56,295 nucleotides of DNA from an uncultured Collinsella sp. GTDB taxonomy: Bacteria > Actinomycetota > Coriobacteriia > Coriobacteriales > Coriobacteriaceae. Location of the stretch: the NCBI GenBank assembly GCA_900541725.1, contig UQLB01000016.1:1-56295 (forward strand), in the 5' to 3' direction. The position numbers and the translations under genes were made by a program. The notes beneath the pieces are model-generated. The model did no database searches. It saw only the letters and a program-made list of their open reading frames with translations, and was not told the DNA's origin. This document shows positions 56,276 to 56,295 of this stretch, piece by piece (the first letter of the stretch is position 1; every line of letters begins with the position of its first letter).

Positions 56276-56295
56276 TTCACGTCACCTTGGCGCAA

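Noticed and set aside
1..56295. Prophage, integrative element or insertion sequence
   Set aside because: No integrase, transposase, capsid, terminase or conjugation gene was seen. The tRNA-Ser gene has no duplicated 3' end nearby that would mark an attachment site.

Overview
The window looks like a chromosomal segment of a high-GC Actinomycetota of the class Coriobacteriia, most likely Collinsella or a close relative. This rests on codon usage, strong AGGAGG-type ribosome binding sites, a heavy load of palindromic intergenic repeats and the gene repertoire (paired ABC exporters, KdpDE beside Kup, LTA-synthase-like sulfatase, LPXTG-like surface protein). The genus is an inference. No phage, plasmid or transposase genes and no CRISPR array were seen, and both edges are intergenic.

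Layout. 0.2-6.9 kb: aldose-1-epimerase-like protein, a membrane-anchored hypothetical protein, an MFS exporter, a DUF4143 ATPase behind three near-identical palindromes, a low-molecular-weight phosphatase, and a pyridoxal kinase overlapping a small cysteine-rich protein. 7.1-11.4 kb: MarR regulator with a heterodimeric ABC exporter. 11.4-13.3 kb: a small AT-rich patch with a Tat-type lipoprotein behind a G10 tract, and a ParE/Phd toxin-antitoxin pair. 13.7-18.1 kb: LysR regulator divergent from an SDR / OFA-type MFS / Gfo-Idh-MocA operon. 18.3-25.2 kb: Tex, transaldolase-like aldolase, HAD phosphatase, and an RlmKL-type rRNA methyltransferase whose RlmL half has lost its motifs. 25.3-31.1 kb: KdpE, a short KdpD, a small membrane protein, Kup and a nitroreductase. 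31.3-39.6 kb: LTA-synthase-like enzyme, then a 1362-residue wall-anchored protein set between two arrays of 61-62 bp hairpin units and two larger fold-back elements, then a flavodoxin-like protein. 39.7-46.6 kb: second ABC exporter pair, SRP RNA, a TadA-glycerate kinase fusion, tRNA-Ser(TGA) and a TetR regulator. 46.7-56.3 kb: LemA, IlvE, DedA, CysE, a third ABC exporter pair with its MarR regulator, a small protein and a nitroreductase.

How the parts work together. Three ABC exporters share one design: the first gene encodes the subunit with the degenerate Walker B/H-loop and the second the subunit with catalytic Glu and His. Two are preceded by MarR genes with clear promoter/operator repeats. 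KdpDE next to Kup, with no kdpFABC in view, suggests a potassium-response module. tRNA-Ser, tadA and the SRP RNA lie together as in Bacillus.

The most unusual feature is the surface-protein locus at 33.6-39.0 kb. About eleven tandem hairpin units flank the gene. Outside them lie two inverted ~130 bp fold-backs that share unpaired core sequences while their stems differ by compensatory changes, which points to a conserved structured RNA or DNA element. Other notable points are the TadA-GlxK fusion, the degenerate RlmL domain, the possibly phase-variable lipoprotein promoter and several dispersed palindromic repeat families.
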